Assembly: GCA_029261195.1 (NCBI GenBank)
Contig: JAJDBU010000024.1
Location: forward strand, 1-56,558
DNA from: Nitrospirota bacterium
Lineage (GTDB): Bacteria; Nitrospirota; Nitrospiria; SBBL01; JAADHI01
Length of the DNA stretch: 56,558 bases
Reading direction: 5' to 3'
Shown here: in pieces, positions 27,323-36,459 of the stretch
Numbering within the stretch: the first letter of the stretch is position 1
How the letters are laid out: each line of letters begins with the position of its first letter
Position numbers and translations under genes: made by a program
The notes under the pieces: model-generated
The model's input: the letters and a program-made list of their open reading frames with translations, nothing else
What the model was told of the DNA's origin: nothing
Databases searched by the model: none

Positions 27323-27338
27323 CGGCATGGCGCTTGCT
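27323..27338 (+). promoter_or_regulatory. probable sigma-54 promoter upstream of fliL
   Basis: CGGCATGGCGCTTGCT fits the -24/-12 pattern, with GGCAT, ten bases between GG and GC, and TTGCT. Only the first T of TGGC is changed. It lies 63 bases before the fliL ATG and would start the fliL-M-N transcript. Confidence 0.6.
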
Positions 27339-27401
27339 ATTTCCTCGCTGTGATGAGGCCGTGGTCGTAAGGCTTCGTGCCCGAGAAAAAGGAGAAGCAG
27401 C

Positions 27402-27947
27402 ATGGCTGACAAAGGAAAAGAAGAAAAAGAAGAAAAGCCGGAAAAAAAAGGCTTACCCATCAAAACGATTGCAATCGGTCTGGTCATCGGCTTACTGGCG
27501 GGAGGCGGAGCAGTCTTCTTTTTAAAAGGCGGAGAACCTCAAAAACAAGAATCCGGAGCAGAAGCATCGGCCGCTGTGGAAGAAGAGAAGTCCGAGGAAG
27601 AAGCAAAAACCGAAGCGCCCGCTCCGGTCAAGCCGGAATCAGTGGAAAGCGTGATTTATGACCTGGAGCCATTCATCGTCAATCTAGCCGATACGCCCGA
27701 TCTTCGATATCTGAAGCTGACCCTTAAGCTGGACTTGTTGAGACTTGAAGATACCGACGAGGTCGCAAAAAAGGTTCCGCAGATTCGTAACGCCCTGCTG
27801 ATTCTCTTGAGCAGCAAGGACTCCGAAAGCATTCGCTCGATTGAGGGGAAGATGGAGCTGCGTAGTGAAATCCTTGAGCGGATCAATGGTGTTTTTGAGG
27901 TAAGCCGGGTCAGAACGGCCTATTTCACCGATTTTGTGACACAGTAA
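27402..27947 (+). CDS. fliL: flagellar basal-body protein FliL
   Basis: FliL is a single-pass membrane protein that surrounds the stator and affects torque. The 181-residue protein has a lysine/glutamate-rich cytoplasmic start, one membrane helix (about 26-46, AIGLVIGLLAGGGAVFFL), an acidic linker and the periplasmic FliL domain (YDLEPFIVNLAD, LRYLKLTLKLDL, IRNALLILLSSK, LRSEILERIN). AAGGAG precedes the ATG. fliM follows 18 bases later. Confidence 0.93.
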   Translation: MADKGKEEKEEKPEKKGLPIKTIAIGLVIGLLAGGGAVFFLKGGEPQKQESGAEASAAVEEEKSEEEAKTEAPAPVKPESVESVIYDLEPFIVNLADTPDLRYLKLTLKLDLLRLEDTDEVAKKVPQIRNALLILLSSKDSESIRSIEGKMELRSEILERINGVFEVSRVRTAYFTDFVTQ

Positions 27948-27965
27948 TTTTTTTTAGGGAGCATC

Positions 27966-28964
27966 ATGGCTGAAAAGATCCTGTCACAAGATGAAGTCGA
28001 GGCCCTGTTACAGGGCGTCACCGGTGGAGACATTGAAACCGATCAGGATGCAGGAGCGGATGAAGGAGGCGCGCATAATTATGACCTCGGGAATCAGGAA
28101 CGCATTATTCGCGGGCGGATGCCCAGCCTTGAAATCATCAACGAACGCTTCTCCCGTTTTTTTCAGGTGACGATCTCTTCTTTCTTAAAAAGGGAGGTCG
28201 ACATGGTGCCTGTATCCATCGAGGTGCCGAAGTTCGGGGAATTCATGAGAAAAATCCCCCTGCCCAGTAGCATCAACATCCTCAAAATGGAGCCGCTTCG
28301 TGGTTTTGTCCTGCTCGTTATCGACGCAAAATTTATCTACCGCCTGGTTGATCTTTATTTCGGAGGCAGTGGCCAAACCTATGTGAAAATTGAAGGGAGA
28401 GATTTTACAACGATTGAGACCCGCATTATTCAAAACCTTCTCGGGCTCATCATGAGTGACCTACAACGGTCGTGGAAATCCATCTATCCGGTTGAAATTT
28501 CTCACGTCCGCTCTGAAATCAATCCGCAATTTGCTGCCGTGGTTTCACCCTCTGAAGTCGTTGTTTCGACCGCTTTTAAGGCCGAAATCGATGGTGAGGG
28601 CGGTGACATTTTTATTGGTCTGCCCTACCCGACCATCGAACCGATCCGTGAAAAACTGTATGGCGGTTTTCAGAGTGACCAGTTGGATGAAAACAGCAAG
28701 TGGGCTGAACGCTTTGCAGAGCAACTGCACGAGTGCGGCACGACTGTAATCGCAGAAATCGGTCGAGCCAATTTGACGATCGGAGAGGTCAGCAATCTTT
28801 CAGTGGGCGATGTCATCATTTTAAACAAGAGTGCAAAAGAGGACCTGGAAATTAAGGTCGAGGGACGGACGATTTTTCATGCACAGCCCGGCGTGAGCCT
28901 GGGGAATGTTGCCGTTCAGATTACCTCAATTGCAAAGGGACGTAAGGAGGAAGACAGTGAGTGA
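27966..28964 (+). CDS. fliM: flagellar switch protein FliM
   Basis: FliM is the middle C-ring protein that receives phospho-CheY. The N-terminal peptide EKILSQDEVEALLQGV matches the CheY-binding motif. After an acidic linker come the CheC-like middle domain (FMRKIPLPSSINIL, LVIDAKFIYRLVDLYFGG) and the C-terminal SpoA domain (about 255-325). The length (332) is normal. AGGGAG precedes the ATG. Its last codons overlap the start of fliN by eight bases. Confidence 0.96.
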   Translation: MAEKILSQDEVEALLQGVTGGDIETDQDAGADEGGAHNYDLGNQERIIRGRMPSLEIINERFSRFFQVTISSFLKREVDMVPVSIEVPKFGEFMRKIPLPSSINILKMEPLRGFVLLVIDAKFIYRLVDLYFGGSGQTYVKIEGRDFTTIETRIIQNLLGLIMSDLQRSWKSIYPVEISHVRSEINPQFAAVVSPSEVVVSTAFKAEIDGEGGDIFIGLPYPTIEPIREKLYGGFQSDQLDENSKWAERFAEQLHECGTTVIAEIGRANLTIGEVSNLSVGDVIILNKSAKEDLEIKVEGRTIFHAQPGVSLGNVAVQITSIAKGRKEEDSE

Positions 28965-29346
28965 GCAGGCACAAGAAAACGTAGAAGAGGAAGAGGCCGC
29001 CATGCTTGGAGAAGGTGATGTTCAGGCGATGGCTGAAGATGTGTCCATGTCTCAACTTGATCCGGAAGAACCGGATGCCCCCCTGGGGAAACTCGATTTT
29101 ATTCTCGACGTGCCTTTACAGATTACCGTCAATCTCGGCACGACCAAGATGCTGATTAAAGAATTGCTGCAACTTGGACAGGGTTCTGTCGTCGAACTCG
29201 AAAAAATGGCCGGAGAGCCGATGGATGTACTCATCGGAGATCGCTTGATTGCTCGCGGTGAGGTCGTGGTGGTAAACGAAAAATTCGGCATTCGCCTCAC
29301 CGACATCGTCAGCGCGGTGGAACGGGTTGGCCACTTGGGGGGGTAG
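28957..29346 (+). CDS. fliN: flagellar switch protein FliN
   Basis: FliN forms the bottom of the C ring. I take GTG 28957 as start because a perfect AGGAGG lies six bases before it and the sequence then reads VSEQAQENVEEEEAA. The frame is open further upstream but that part is fliM in another frame. The 129 residues comprise an acidic N-terminus and the SpoA fold (LDFILDVPLQITVNLGTTKM, LDGVDV-type GEPMDVLIGDRLIARGEVVVV, FGIRLTDIVS). The overlap with fliM suggests coupled translation. Confidence 0.94.
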   Translation: MSEQAQENVEEEEAAMLGEGDVQAMAEDVSMSQLDPEEPDAPLGKLDFILDVPLQITVNLGTTKMLIKELLQLGQGSVVELEKMAGEPMDVLIGDRLIARGEVVVVNEKFGIRLTDIVSAVERVGHLGG

Positions 29347-29370
29347 AAGCAGGGTAAAGGAAAAAGAAAA

Positions 29371-29475
29371 TACCCCCCTTACTTAAGGGGGGCCAGGGGG
29401 GATCCAAAAGAGGAAATCCAGGTGTCAAAGCCTCCTTAAGACAAATCCCCCTTAATCCCCCTTAAATAAGGGGGA
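29371..29475. repeat. imperfect inverted repeat with CCCCCTTAATAAGGGGG-type ends
   Basis: Between fliN and fliO a C-rich/G-rich segment (CCCCCCTTACTTAAGGGGGG) faces an inverted, partly duplicated copy (AATCCCCCTTAAATAAGGGGG). The whole 105-bp unit can fold into a long hairpin and resembles small non-autonomous palindromic elements common in environmental genomes. Confidence 0.6.
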
Positions 29476-29509
29476 AACTTTAAATCGCAGTTAACTTGGA
29501 GTTTTTTAC

Positions 29510-29824
29510 ATGTTCGATCCTTTATCCAGCCTGGTTAAAATGATTTCTTCCTTGTTAATCGTTCTGGCTCTGATTCTCCTCATCGCCTACCTGGTGAGGC
29601 GATTTTTAAATGCACGTCCCGGCCGCTGGCGTTCAGCGCCCATGATTCAGCTACTATCGACGACCTACCTGGGTGCGAAACGACAAATCTCCGTCATTGA
29701 GGTCGGGCAGGAATACCTTGTTGTGGGCGTCACCCCGAATCAGATTTCTTTGATTACAAAACTAGAACAGTCTCCTTTCCCCCCTGAAACCGCAGTAGAA
29801 AGCGAGGAATTTGTCTCGTCGTGA
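29510..29824 (+). CDS. fliO: flagellar export apparatus protein FliO
   Basis: FliO helps FliP assemble in the export gate. The 104-residue protein has one membrane helix (about 10-30, LLIVLALILLIAYLVRRF) followed by a small cytoplasmic beta domain with the typical STTYLGAKRQISVIEVGQEYLVVGVT. GGAG lies upstream of the ATG. The stop overlaps the fliP start (TGATG). Confidence 0.9.
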   Translation: MFDPLSSLVKMISSLLIVLALILLIAYLVRRFLNARPGRWRSAPMIQLLSTTYLGAKRQISVIEVGQEYLVVGVTPNQISLITKLEQSPFPPETAVESEEFVSS

Positions 29825-30621
29825 TGATGTCTTGTCCCAAAAAAAAGAATGGCTCAGCATTCACACTTCTCTTCGTTATTGCATTGATTCTGTTTGCCAT
29901 TTTTCCGGGGCTGGCCTTGGCGCAAGAAGCAGCAGCCTCCGCGCCTTCGGCCTCTCCGTCTTTTTCCTTTAATTTAGGAGAAGGCTCTCCCGACAAATTC
30001 TCGACCAGCATTCAGATTTTGATGCTGCTGACCGTGCTTTCTCTTGCGCCCGCCATCTTCATTATGATGACGGCTTTTACCCGGATTGTCGTTGTGCTCT
30101 CTTTTATGCGGCAGGCCTTCGGCACCCAGCAGGCCCCGCCCAACCAGATTTTAATCGGACTGGCCCTTTTTCTCACCTTTCTGGTCATGGCCCCGGTTTG
30201 GCAACGCGTCAATTCGGAGGCGCTGCAACCCTATCTGGATGAAAAAATCACTCAGCAGGATGCCCTGTCGAAGGCCGTTGATCCCTTCAGGCAATTTATG
30301 TTGAGGCAGGTTCGGGAAAAAGACCTTTCTCTTTTTGTGAGTATTGCCAAGCTCCCTCAGCCGAAAAATCCGGATGACATTCCCACCTATGCCGTCATTC
30401 CCGCTTTCATGATCAGTGAATTACGCATGGCTTTCCAGATCGGTTTTCTCGTCTACCTCCCTTTTATTGTGATTGATATCGTCGTCGCGAGTGTTTTGAT
30501 GTCGATGGGCATGATGATGCTTCCGCCCGTAATGATCTCAATTCCATTTAAATTAATTTTATTTGTATTGGCGGACGGCTGGTTTTTAATCGTCGGGTCG
30601 CTGGTGAAAGGCTTCGCATGA
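29824..30621 (+). CDS. fliP: flagellar export gate protein FliP
   Basis: FliP forms the core ring of the export gate. It begins with a cleavable-type signal peptide (AFTLLFVIALILFAIFPGLALAQ). The family segments follow: PAIFIMMTAFTRIVVVLSFMRQAFGTQQAPPNQIL, LALFLTF, and the last helices MSMGMMMLPPVMISIPFKLILFVLADGW. I choose the ATG that overlaps the fliO stop; a GTG three bases upstream is also possible. About 265 residues, normal. Confidence 0.95.
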   Translation: MMSCPKKKNGSAFTLLFVIALILFAIFPGLALAQEAAASAPSASPSFSFNLGEGSPDKFSTSIQILMLLTVLSLAPAIFIMMTAFTRIVVVLSFMRQAFGTQQAPPNQILIGLALFLTFLVMAPVWQRVNSEALQPYLDEKITQQDALSKAVDPFRQFMLRQVREKDLSLFVSIAKLPQPKNPDDIPTYAVIPAFMISELRMAFQIGFLVYLPFIVIDIVVASVLMSMGMMMLPPVMISIPFKLILFVLADGWFLIVGSLVKGFA

Positions 30622-30887
30622 CGCCGGAATTTGTGACAGAGATGATTCAGCGCACGATAGAAGTTGCGATTCTTCTGGCTGCGCCGGTGCTCTTGGCGAG
30701 TCTTGCGATTGGACTGGTGGTTTCCCTTTTTCAGGCGGTGACACAAATTAATGAGGCAACACTGACTTTCCTGCCCAAAATCCTGGCAGCAGGTCTGGCC
30801 CTGGCCTTTTTCCTGCCCTGGATGGTTTCACTCCTGACGGGCTTCGCGAGCAGAATTTTAATTAATTTGCCGGAATATATCGGTTAA
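30618..30887 (+). CDS. fliQ: flagellar export gate protein FliQ
   Basis: The 89-residue protein has two membrane helices and the FliQ pattern: LLAAPVLLASLAIGLVVSLFQAVTQINEATLTFLPKI. It packs around FliP in the export gate. It overlaps the fliP stop by four bases (ATGA). Confidence 0.95.
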   Translation: MTPEFVTEMIQRTIEVAILLAAPVLLASLAIGLVVSLFQAVTQINEATLTFLPKILAAGLALAFFLPWMVSLLTGFASRILINLPEYIG

Positions 30888-30891
30888 ATCT

Positions 30892-31671
30892 ATGGAAATC
30901 ATCGACTCTATTTTAAAAAATCAGGCAGCCTTCCTTTTCATTTTGATCCGGGTAGCGGCCTTTCTCTTTGCCTTTCCGCTTGTCGGAGGGCCGGGCGTGC
31001 CGAATATCGTGAAGGTGATGATTGTCTTGTCCCTGGCCTTTGTCCTGTTCCAAACCGTGCCGATTCAAGTGCAACCGAAGTTGACCCTCGTCACACTCAC
31101 AATCGGCATGCTTGGAGAGGTTCTCATCGGACTGGTCATGAGTTTAGGCGTCCGAATGATTTTTGGTGCCGTAGAAGTCGGCGCAACGATTATCGGCATT
31201 CAAATGGGTTTTGGTGCGGCCATGCTTTTTGACCCGGTTTCAAACCAGCAGGTTTCCCTCATCGCCCGGTTTGAAGGATTGATTGCTTTGCTGATTTTTT
31301 TGTCAGTGAATGGTCACTTTATTCTGATCCGGGCAATGATACAGAGTTTTACCCTGGTCCAGACAATTGGGTTTTATCCTTCGGCGCCGCTCATCGGCCT
31401 GCTGATGCAACTGGCAGCGAAGATGTTTCTGCTGGGCGTCAAGATCAGCATCCCCGTCATCCTTTCCCTCTTGATGGCGAATCTTACGATCGGGATCTTC
31501 GGTCGAGTCATTCCACAGTTGAATGTGCTGCTTTTCAGCTTTCCGATTACGATCATGCTCGGCCTCATCGTTCTGGGTATTTCTCTTCCCTATTTCGTGG
31601 CTTTGCTGAGGCAGGAAATCACCGGGATGGGTCCTGTGTTTAACAATCTGCTGTTAGGGATGAAGGGCTAG
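30892..31671 (+). CDS. fliR: flagellar export gate protein FliR
   Basis: FliR is the strongly hydrophobic third gate component. The 259-residue sequence has six or so membrane segments, the FPLVGGPGVPNIVKVMI start and the GFGAAMLFDPVSNQQVS segment typical of the family. It sits four bases after fliQ and two bases before flhB, so the export genes form one tight unit. Confidence 0.95.
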   Translation: MEIIDSILKNQAAFLFILIRVAAFLFAFPLVGGPGVPNIVKVMIVLSLAFVLFQTVPIQVQPKLTLVTLTIGMLGEVLIGLVMSLGVRMIFGAVEVGATIIGIQMGFGAAMLFDPVSNQQVSLIARFEGLIALLIFLSVNGHFILIRAMIQSFTLVQTIGFYPSAPLIGLLMQLAAKMFLLGVKISIPVILSLLMANLTIGIFGRVIPQLNVLLFSFPITIMLGLIVLGISLPYFVALLRQEITGMGPVFNNLLLGMKG

Positions 31672-31673
31672 CG

Positions 31674-32750
31674 ATGCCGGGCGACGACCAGGAAAAAACT
31701 GAACAGGCGTCGCCTAAAAAACAGGCGGACGCCAGGCAAAAGGGACAGGTTCCCTCTAGTCGAGACGTTTCTTCGGCCGTGCTCATTTTAGTGGTCGTGC
31801 TTGTTTTTAAAAGCTTGGGGCCATCATTTTTTGCGAACATCAAGGACATCATGGTTCAAACCTTCTCCTCACTTTCAAGGGCTCCGATGACGGCGAATGC
31901 TTTTACCAGCCTGATGCAACAAGGCATGGTCAGTGTCCTTTACATCGTCGGGCCGATTGTCGGCCTCATGGCCCTGGTGGGCGGACTCTCTGTCATTCTC
32001 CAACATGGCGTGCTCTGGACAACAGATCCGATCATGCCTCAATTTTCCAGAATTGATCCGCTTGCAGGTTTTAAACGCATTTTTTCTGCCACGGCCATTG
32101 CCAACCTCACCAAGACGGTTTTGAAATTTCTAGTCATCGGTTTTGTGGCTTACAAGATATTCAGAGATGAACTGCCCACTGTCGTAACGATGACTCAGTT
32201 GAGCCTGCCTGAGATCGTGGAGATCAGCGGGTCCGTACTTGGGCGGCTCGTACTCAAGCTGGGTTTGGTCGTCGCGGTCATCGGAGCAGCCGACTTAGGG
32301 TTTCAACGATGGGACCATGCTCAGAAACTGAAAATGAGCAAGCAGGAAGTCAAAGACGAGACGAAGCAGGCGGAGGGAACGCCGCTCGTAAAGTCGCGCA
32401 TTCGAAATTTGCAACGTGAAATGGCAAAGAAACGAATGATGGCGGACGTGCCGACAGCCGACGTGATTGTGACCAACCCAACCCATTTGGCAGTAGCCCT
32501 TCGGTATAAAGCAAACGACATGGGCGCGCCCAGGGTGGTTGCAAAAGGGGCGGGCTTTATTGCCGAAAGGATCAAGGCGATTGCTGCAGAGCATAAAATT
32601 CCCGTCATTGAGAACAAGCCGGTTGCACGCAGCCTGTTTAAAAACGTCGATATCGGTAAAGAAATTCCTTCCGACATCTACAGGGCCGTCGCAGAGATTC
32701 TGGCCTATGTTTACAAATTACGCGGGAAGGGGATGAATGGACAGAATTAA
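31674..32750 (+). CDS. flhB: flagellar export switch protein FlhB
   Basis: FlhB regulates the change from hook to filament export. It starts with the usual acidic/basic cytoplasmic segment (EKTEQASPKKQADARQKGQVPSSRD), has four membrane helices, and a cytoplasmic domain containing the self-cleavage motif NPTH (within VIVTNPTHLAVALRY). The length (358) is normal. The gene is followed by a 182-bp inverted-repeat element before flhA. Confidence 0.96.
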   Translation: MPGDDQEKTEQASPKKQADARQKGQVPSSRDVSSAVLILVVVLVFKSLGPSFFANIKDIMVQTFSSLSRAPMTANAFTSLMQQGMVSVLYIVGPIVGLMALVGGLSVILQHGVLWTTDPIMPQFSRIDPLAGFKRIFSATAIANLTKTVLKFLVIGFVAYKIFRDELPTVVTMTQLSLPEIVEISGSVLGRLVLKLGLVVAVIGAADLGFQRWDHAQKLKMSKQEVKDETKQAEGTPLVKSRIRNLQREMAKKRMMADVPTADVIVTNPTHLAVALRYKANDMGAPRVVAKGAGFIAERIKAIAAEHKIPVIENKPVARSLFKNVDIGKEIPSDIYRAVAEILAYVYKLRGKGMNGQN

Positions 32751-32751
32751 T

Positions 32752-32933
32752 GTAGGGGCGGACCTGCGTGTCCGCCCTGTCTTAGAAGGGGCAAACATGG
32801 GTCGAAATTGGATGGAAACCCGGAGGACACGCAGGGCGGACACGTAAACAGGACAGACAGGCCAAAACAGGGCGGACAGGCAAACAGAGGGCGGACAGGC
32901 CAAAACAGGGCGGACACACAGGTCCGCCCCTAC
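32752..32933. repeat. 182-bp composite element with 26-bp inverted ends and internal tandem units
   Basis: The ends GTAGGGGCGGACCTGCGTGT (continuing to 32777) and 32908-32933 are reverse complements with one mismatch. The interior carries several near-copies of GGGCGGACAGGCCAAAACA. It fills most of the flhB-flhA gap and shares the GTAGGGGC end with the palindromes at 27159 and 50553. Confidence 0.75.
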
Positions 32934-32995
32934 CATGACGGAAACACGACAAAAACCACGGACAAAACCATGACAAAAGAAGGATGGAATAATTA

Positions 32996-35101
32996 ATGGC
33001 ACAAACCGTCACACAATCAGCAACAATAGACCGCGCCGGACAACAGGGAGACGCCCTGATGGGCATCGGTGTCGTCGGCACCCTGCTTTTGATGATTCTT
33101 CCGGTGCCGACTTTCCTGCTCGACCTCTTGCTGGCCTTCAGTATCAGTGCGGCACTGGTGATTCTTTTTGTTGCGATGCACACGGTTCGTCCGGTCGATT
33201 TTTCCGCTTTTCCCTCAATCCTCCTCATCATTACCCTGTTTCGCCTTTCACTCAATATCGCAACCACCCGTGCCATCCTTTTGAATGGCAATGAAGGGAT
33301 CTCTGCTGCTGGGGAAGTCATTAAAACCTTCGGCAATCTCGTCATCGGGGGAAACTATGCCGTCGGTCTGGTTGTTTTTGTCATTTTGGTGGTCATCAAC
33401 TTTGTAGTGATTACCAAGGGGGCGGGGCGCATTGCAGAGGTCGCCGCCCGTTTTATGTTGGATGCGATGCCCGGAAAACAGATGAGCATCGACGCCGATC
33501 TGAATGCCGGAATGATTGATGAAAAAGAGGCTCGAATACGACGGGATGCCATCACAAAAGAGGCCGATTTTTACGGGGCGATGGACGGGGCCAGCAAGTT
33601 TGTCCGGGGGGATGCCATCGCGGCCATCCTGATTATTCTGGTCAACATCGTCGGGGGCTTGTTCATCGGCGTACTCCAGCAGGGGATGGATGTGGCGAGC
33701 GCCGCCCAGAATTACACCCTGCTGAGTATCGGCGATGGGCTTGTGGGCCAGATCCCCGGGCTCATCATCTCAACCGCCGCAGGTATCGTCGTCTCGCGTG
33801 CCGCCTCCGACGCAAATCTGGGCCGCGATGTCACACGGCAGCTTGCCATTCATCCTCGTGCCCTGATGGGGGCGGGCGTTGTTGTCTTTCTCTTTGCCCT
33901 CATCCCCGGCATGCCTCATGTCGCTTTTGCAATCCTGGCAGGCGGCATCGGATTTGTCGGATACACGGCGGCGAAAACGAAAGAGCAGAAAGAAGCGGAT
34001 GCGCTGGCTCCGGCCCCGGTTGAGGAGGCGCCAGCTCAAAGCGATGACGACTGGCTGACGCCGCTGGATCTCATGGAATTGAATGTCGGTTACGGCCTGA
34101 TTCCCCTTGTGGATGAAAGCCAGGGCGGAGAGCTTTTAAAACGGATCTCTGCGATTCGGAAGCAGCTTGCCCTCGAACTGGGTTTTGTCGTGCCTCCCAT
34201 TCATATCCGGGACAACCTTCAGATCAAACCTAATGAATACCTCATCGTCGTCAAGGGGATTGAGATCAGCCGGGGAGAAGTCCTTCCCGGCCACCACCTT
34301 GCGATGAATCCGACGGGAAATGAAAAGACAGGCATCGAAGGTATTCCAACCCAGGAGCCTTGTTTCGGTCTGAAGGCTATCTGGATTACCGAAAAAGACA
34401 AAGACAGGGCGCAGATCGAAGGCTTTACCGTGGTGGATGTGCCCTCCGTAGTCGCGACGCATTTGACCGAAACCATCCGGAATCATGCCCACGAATTACT
34501 CGGTCGCCAGGAAGCCCAGCAGATCATCAATCGCTTTTCAAAAGAGAGTCCGAAGGTCGTTGAAGAGTTGATTCCCAGTCTGATGACTCTGGGTGCGGTG
34601 GTCAAAGTCATGGGCAATCTCTTAAGGGAACGGGTGCCGATCCGTGACATCCGAACCATCCTCGAAACGCTTGCCGATTCGGCCGTGATGACAAAAGAGA
34701 CCGATCACTTAACCGGCTATTGTCGAGAAGCCCTTGCCCGGACCATTACAAAACAGTACCAGAATGCAAAGGGTGAGCTCATGGTGATCAGTATCGATCC
34801 ACGCCTCGACCAGATGATTGCCGAAGCCGTCCATCCGGTAGAGCAAGGGGCCTCTGTCCTTCCATTAGATCCGATGGTCTCACAAAAAATCGTCCTGCAG
34901 ATTCGCCGTGCCTCTGAGCAGGTCGCAGGCAAGGGGCATCATCCGGTTGTGCTCTGCTCACCCATGATTCGCTTCCATCTCCGGCGAATGGCGGAACGCT
35001 TCATTCCGAACCTGGTTGTGCTTTCATCGAATGAAATTTCGAATCAGGTCAAATTACAATCGATCGAAACAGTCCGCCTTGATCAAAACAGGGAGACTTG
35101 A
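32996..35101 (+). CDS. flhA: flagellar export protein FlhA
   Basis: FlhA is the nonameric export gate receptor and proton channel. The 701-residue protein has eight membrane helices in the first about 320 residues. It carries the FHIPEP-family sequence (RFMLDAMPGKQMSIDADLNAGMID) and a large cytoplasmic domain that starts after the linker PAPVEEAPAQSDDDW and ends near residue 690. Motifs VYPIRDIRTILE-like and RMAERFIPNLVVLSSNEI are present. It overlaps nothing, but its stop is two bases from the flhF start. Confidence 0.97.
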   Translation: MAQTVTQSATIDRAGQQGDALMGIGVVGTLLLMILPVPTFLLDLLLAFSISAALVILFVAMHTVRPVDFSAFPSILLIITLFRLSLNIATTRAILLNGNEGISAAGEVIKTFGNLVIGGNYAVGLVVFVILVVINFVVITKGAGRIAEVAARFMLDAMPGKQMSIDADLNAGMIDEKEARIRRDAITKEADFYGAMDGASKFVRGDAIAAILIILVNIVGGLFIGVLQQGMDVASAAQNYTLLSIGDGLVGQIPGLIISTAAGIVVSRAASDANLGRDVTRQLAIHPRALMGAGVVVFLFALIPGMPHVAFAILAGGIGFVGYTAAKTKEQKEADALAPAPVEEAPAQSDDDWLTPLDLMELNVGYGLIPLVDESQGGELLKRISAIRKQLALELGFVVPPIHIRDNLQIKPNEYLIVVKGIEISRGEVLPGHHLAMNPTGNEKTGIEGIPTQEPCFGLKAIWITEKDKDRAQIEGFTVVDVPSVVATHLTETIRNHAHELLGRQEAQQIINRFSKESPKVVEELIPSLMTLGAVVKVMGNLLRERVPIRDIRTILETLADSAVMTKETDHLTGYCREALARTITKQYQNAKGELMVISIDPRLDQMIAEAVHPVEQGASVLPLDPMVSQKIVLQIRRASEQVAGKGHHPVVLCSPMIRFHLRRMAERFIPNLVVLSSNEISNQVKLQSIETVRLDQNRET

Positions 35102-35103
35102 AG

Positions 35104-36423
35104 ATGCAAATTAAAAAATTTAAAGGCAATCAGATGGCGGAGATTCTCAGAAGGATTCAGAGAGAACTCGGTCCGGAATCAGTGATCCTCGACACGCAGG
35201 AACAATTGCTCGGCAAAAAAGGTCGATCAATGGGGAAAATGATTGAAGTCACAGCAGCAATCGACCTGAGTCCACCGCTTAATTTGAATCCTAATCCTAA
35301 ACCCAAGCCCAAGCCTACAACACGCCCTTTTGATCTGAAGCCGCTTGAGGCGACTCCCGAGCAACAGCCTCAAAAAGAACACATTGCGCAAATCTCTGAA
35401 GCCTTTGATACGGCATTGGAAAGTGCCGTGCAGTCCGATATCTATAAAGAATTGCAGACCATCACGGGCCGTCTCTCCGAATTGAAGCCGGTAGAGGCCA
35501 AACCGGAGCCCCTTACGCCTTCGCCAAAACTCCATGAAACCTGGCTTGAGATGAAGGTGATGTTGAAGGCCCTTACCGATGCGCGGCAGGAAGACCCGCT
35601 GTTTGCCAGCAATGAAATCTTCGTCAAACTGTTTCAGAATCTGATTGCCTGCGGCATTGATCCTGAAACAGCCAAACATCTCTGTAAAGGCGTGAAAACC
35701 CACCTCTCACCGGAGGAGTTGTGGGAAGCGGTGAGTGTACAACAGTCGCTTTGGGAGATTGTGGAGGGCCTTGTCCAAGTGACTGGAGGCATTGGAGGGG
35801 AGGATCTTTCCCCCTTCTCAGACGGCCCGATTGGAAACCTGCCGACAGTCATTGCCCTGGTTGGCCCGACCGGCGTTGGGAAAACAAGCACCATCGCCAA
35901 ACTCGGTGCGGACTTCATCAAAAAGGGTAAGCGCGTTACCGTGCTGGCATTGAATGACGCGGGCGAAATGGATGGCGGTCGCTTGATGCGCTATGCCGAT
36001 CACTTAGGCATTCCGGCCTTCAAGGTCGCATCCTATGAGGGCCTACGCTCCTTTGTTTCTCAGAGGAAAGCCGATGAAACGGTTCTGGTTGATACGGCAG
36101 GCCGGAGCCATCTTAGGCAGGAAGAAGTGGCCGATTTAAAGGGCTTGAGCACAGCGGTCCGGTCGATTCAGACCCATCTGGTTTTGTCAGCCAATACCAG
36201 GGGAAGCGATATGAATGACATGATTGATCGCTTTTCGGTGATTCCGATTGACTCCCTTCTGTTTACTAAAATCGACGAAACAGAACGCTATGGGGCGCTT
36301 TTTTCTGCGATGGGCCGCAAGCGAAAGCCGGTTTCCTATCTCACGACCGGACGGAGGGTACCGGAGAATATTGAAGTGGCCACCGCAAAACGATTTACAG
36401 CTTTGGTACTAAAAAGTGCCTGA
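35104..36423 (+). CDS. flhF: flagellar biosynthesis GTPase FlhF
   Basis: FlhF is an SRP-type GTPase that sets the pole for flagellar assembly. The 439-residue protein has an N-terminal variable part with a proline/lysine linker (PNPKPKPKPTT) and an NG domain with VALVGPTGVGKTSTIAKLG (G1), LNDAGEMDGGR, VDTAGRSH (G3) and FTKIDETE (G4). I start at ATG 35104 because GGGAG lies a suitable distance upstream; a TTG at 35098 is the other choice. The pairing with flhG suggests polar flagella. Confidence 0.94.
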   Translation: MQIKKFKGNQMAEILRRIQRELGPESVILDTQEQLLGKKGRSMGKMIEVTAAIDLSPPLNLNPNPKPKPKPTTRPFDLKPLEATPEQQPQKEHIAQISEAFDTALESAVQSDIYKELQTITGRLSELKPVEAKPEPLTPSPKLHETWLEMKVMLKALTDARQEDPLFASNEIFVKLFQNLIACGIDPETAKHLCKGVKTHLSPEELWEAVSVQQSLWEIVEGLVQVTGGIGGEDLSPFSDGPIGNLPTVIALVGPTGVGKTSTIAKLGADFIKKGKRVTVLALNDAGEMDGGRLMRYADHLGIPAFKVASYEGLRSFVSQRKADETVLVDTAGRSHLRQEEVADLKGLSTAVRSIQTHLVLSANTRGSDMNDMIDRFSVIPIDSLLFTKIDETERYGALFSAMGRKRKPVSYLTTGRRVPENIEVATAKRFTALVLKSA

Positions 36424-36459
36424 ACACTTACGTAAACAGAAAGTAGAGAGGTCAATGTG

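Noticed and set aside
27334-27525. 63-residue frame before fliL
   Set aside because: It overlaps the fliL ribosome site and start, and its lysine-rich end is fliL read in another frame.
32808-32996. 62-residue frame in the flhB-flhA gap
   Set aside because: Its sequence is made of the tandem GGGCGGACAGGCC units of the repeat element, not a protein fold.
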